A stretch of DNA of 64,000 nucleotides, from the NCBI GenBank assembly GCA_964020155.1, contig OZ026561.1, positions 4,596,869-4,660,868 on the forward strand, in the 5' to 3' direction. Positions 63,991 to 64,000 of the stretch are shown piece by piece; the first letter of the stretch is position 1; the number at the start of each line of letters is the position of its first letter. This DNA comes from Chondrilla cf. caribensis (Eukaryota; Porifera; Demospongiae; Chondrillida; Chondrillidae). The translations under genes were made by a program, and so were the position numbers. Below the pieces are notes generated by a model. The model saw only the letters and a program-made list of their open reading frames with translations, was not told the origin of the DNA and ran no database searches.

Positions 63991-64000
63991 TACCTGTCTA

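Overview
The window is nuclear DNA of an animal with compact, intron-rich genes. Introns follow GT-AG, coding exons join in consistent phase, and (GT)n-type microsatellites are abundant. The gene set (axonemal dynein, DIDO/PHF3-type chromatin reader, mRNA capping enzyme, AIFM3-like oxidoreductases, plant-type purple acid phosphatases) together with the compactness suggests an early-branching metazoan. A sponge is my best guess, but this is inference and cannot be settled from the sequence alone.

Layout. 1-4439: two divergent genes for secreted or membrane proteins, an Ig-like protein (minus, cut by the window edge) and a single-pass glycoprotein (plus). 4865-5400: a repeat fossil and a tRNA-derived SINE. 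5805-9694: a phosphagen-kinase homologue that has lost its catalytic residues (minus), head-to-head with DNALI1 (plus) across 107 bp that hold an RFX-type X-box. 10182-10975: a long-TIR MITE. 11034-21020: tandem capping-enzyme genes, first a guanylyltransferase-only paralogue with damaged motifs, then an intact bifunctional RNGTT. 21192-30203: two recent tandem purple acid phosphatase genes. Intron 2 of the first holds a 2.84-kb DNA transposon with two convergent ORFs that look like the two halves of one transposase-like protein, the C-terminal half carrying a PHD finger. 30859-32451: ribosomal protein P1 (minus). 32737-44262: a 12-exon DIDO/PHF3-family gene (minus) with two TFIIS-like domains. 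44465-50265: TRMT11 (plus), head-to-head with DIDO. 50673-60633: two tandem AIFM3-like Rieske/FAD genes (minus). 61053-62393: intronless GFOD-like gene (minus). 63010-63190: second SINE. 63307-63916 onward: start of a coiled-coil gene (plus).

Themes. (i) Tandem duplication followed by divergence: capping enzyme, phosphatase, AIFM3-like, and the TFIIS domain inside DIDO. (ii) Loss of catalytic residues while the reading frame stays open: phosphagen kinase, capping paralogue, GFOD-like, AIFM3-like copy A. (iii) Tandem repeats that start exactly at 5' splice sites in nine or more introns of several unrelated genes. (iv) Many small non-autonomous elements in introns. All exon models were built by hand from splice consensus, phase and family resemblance. 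No alignment, transcript data or database search was available.
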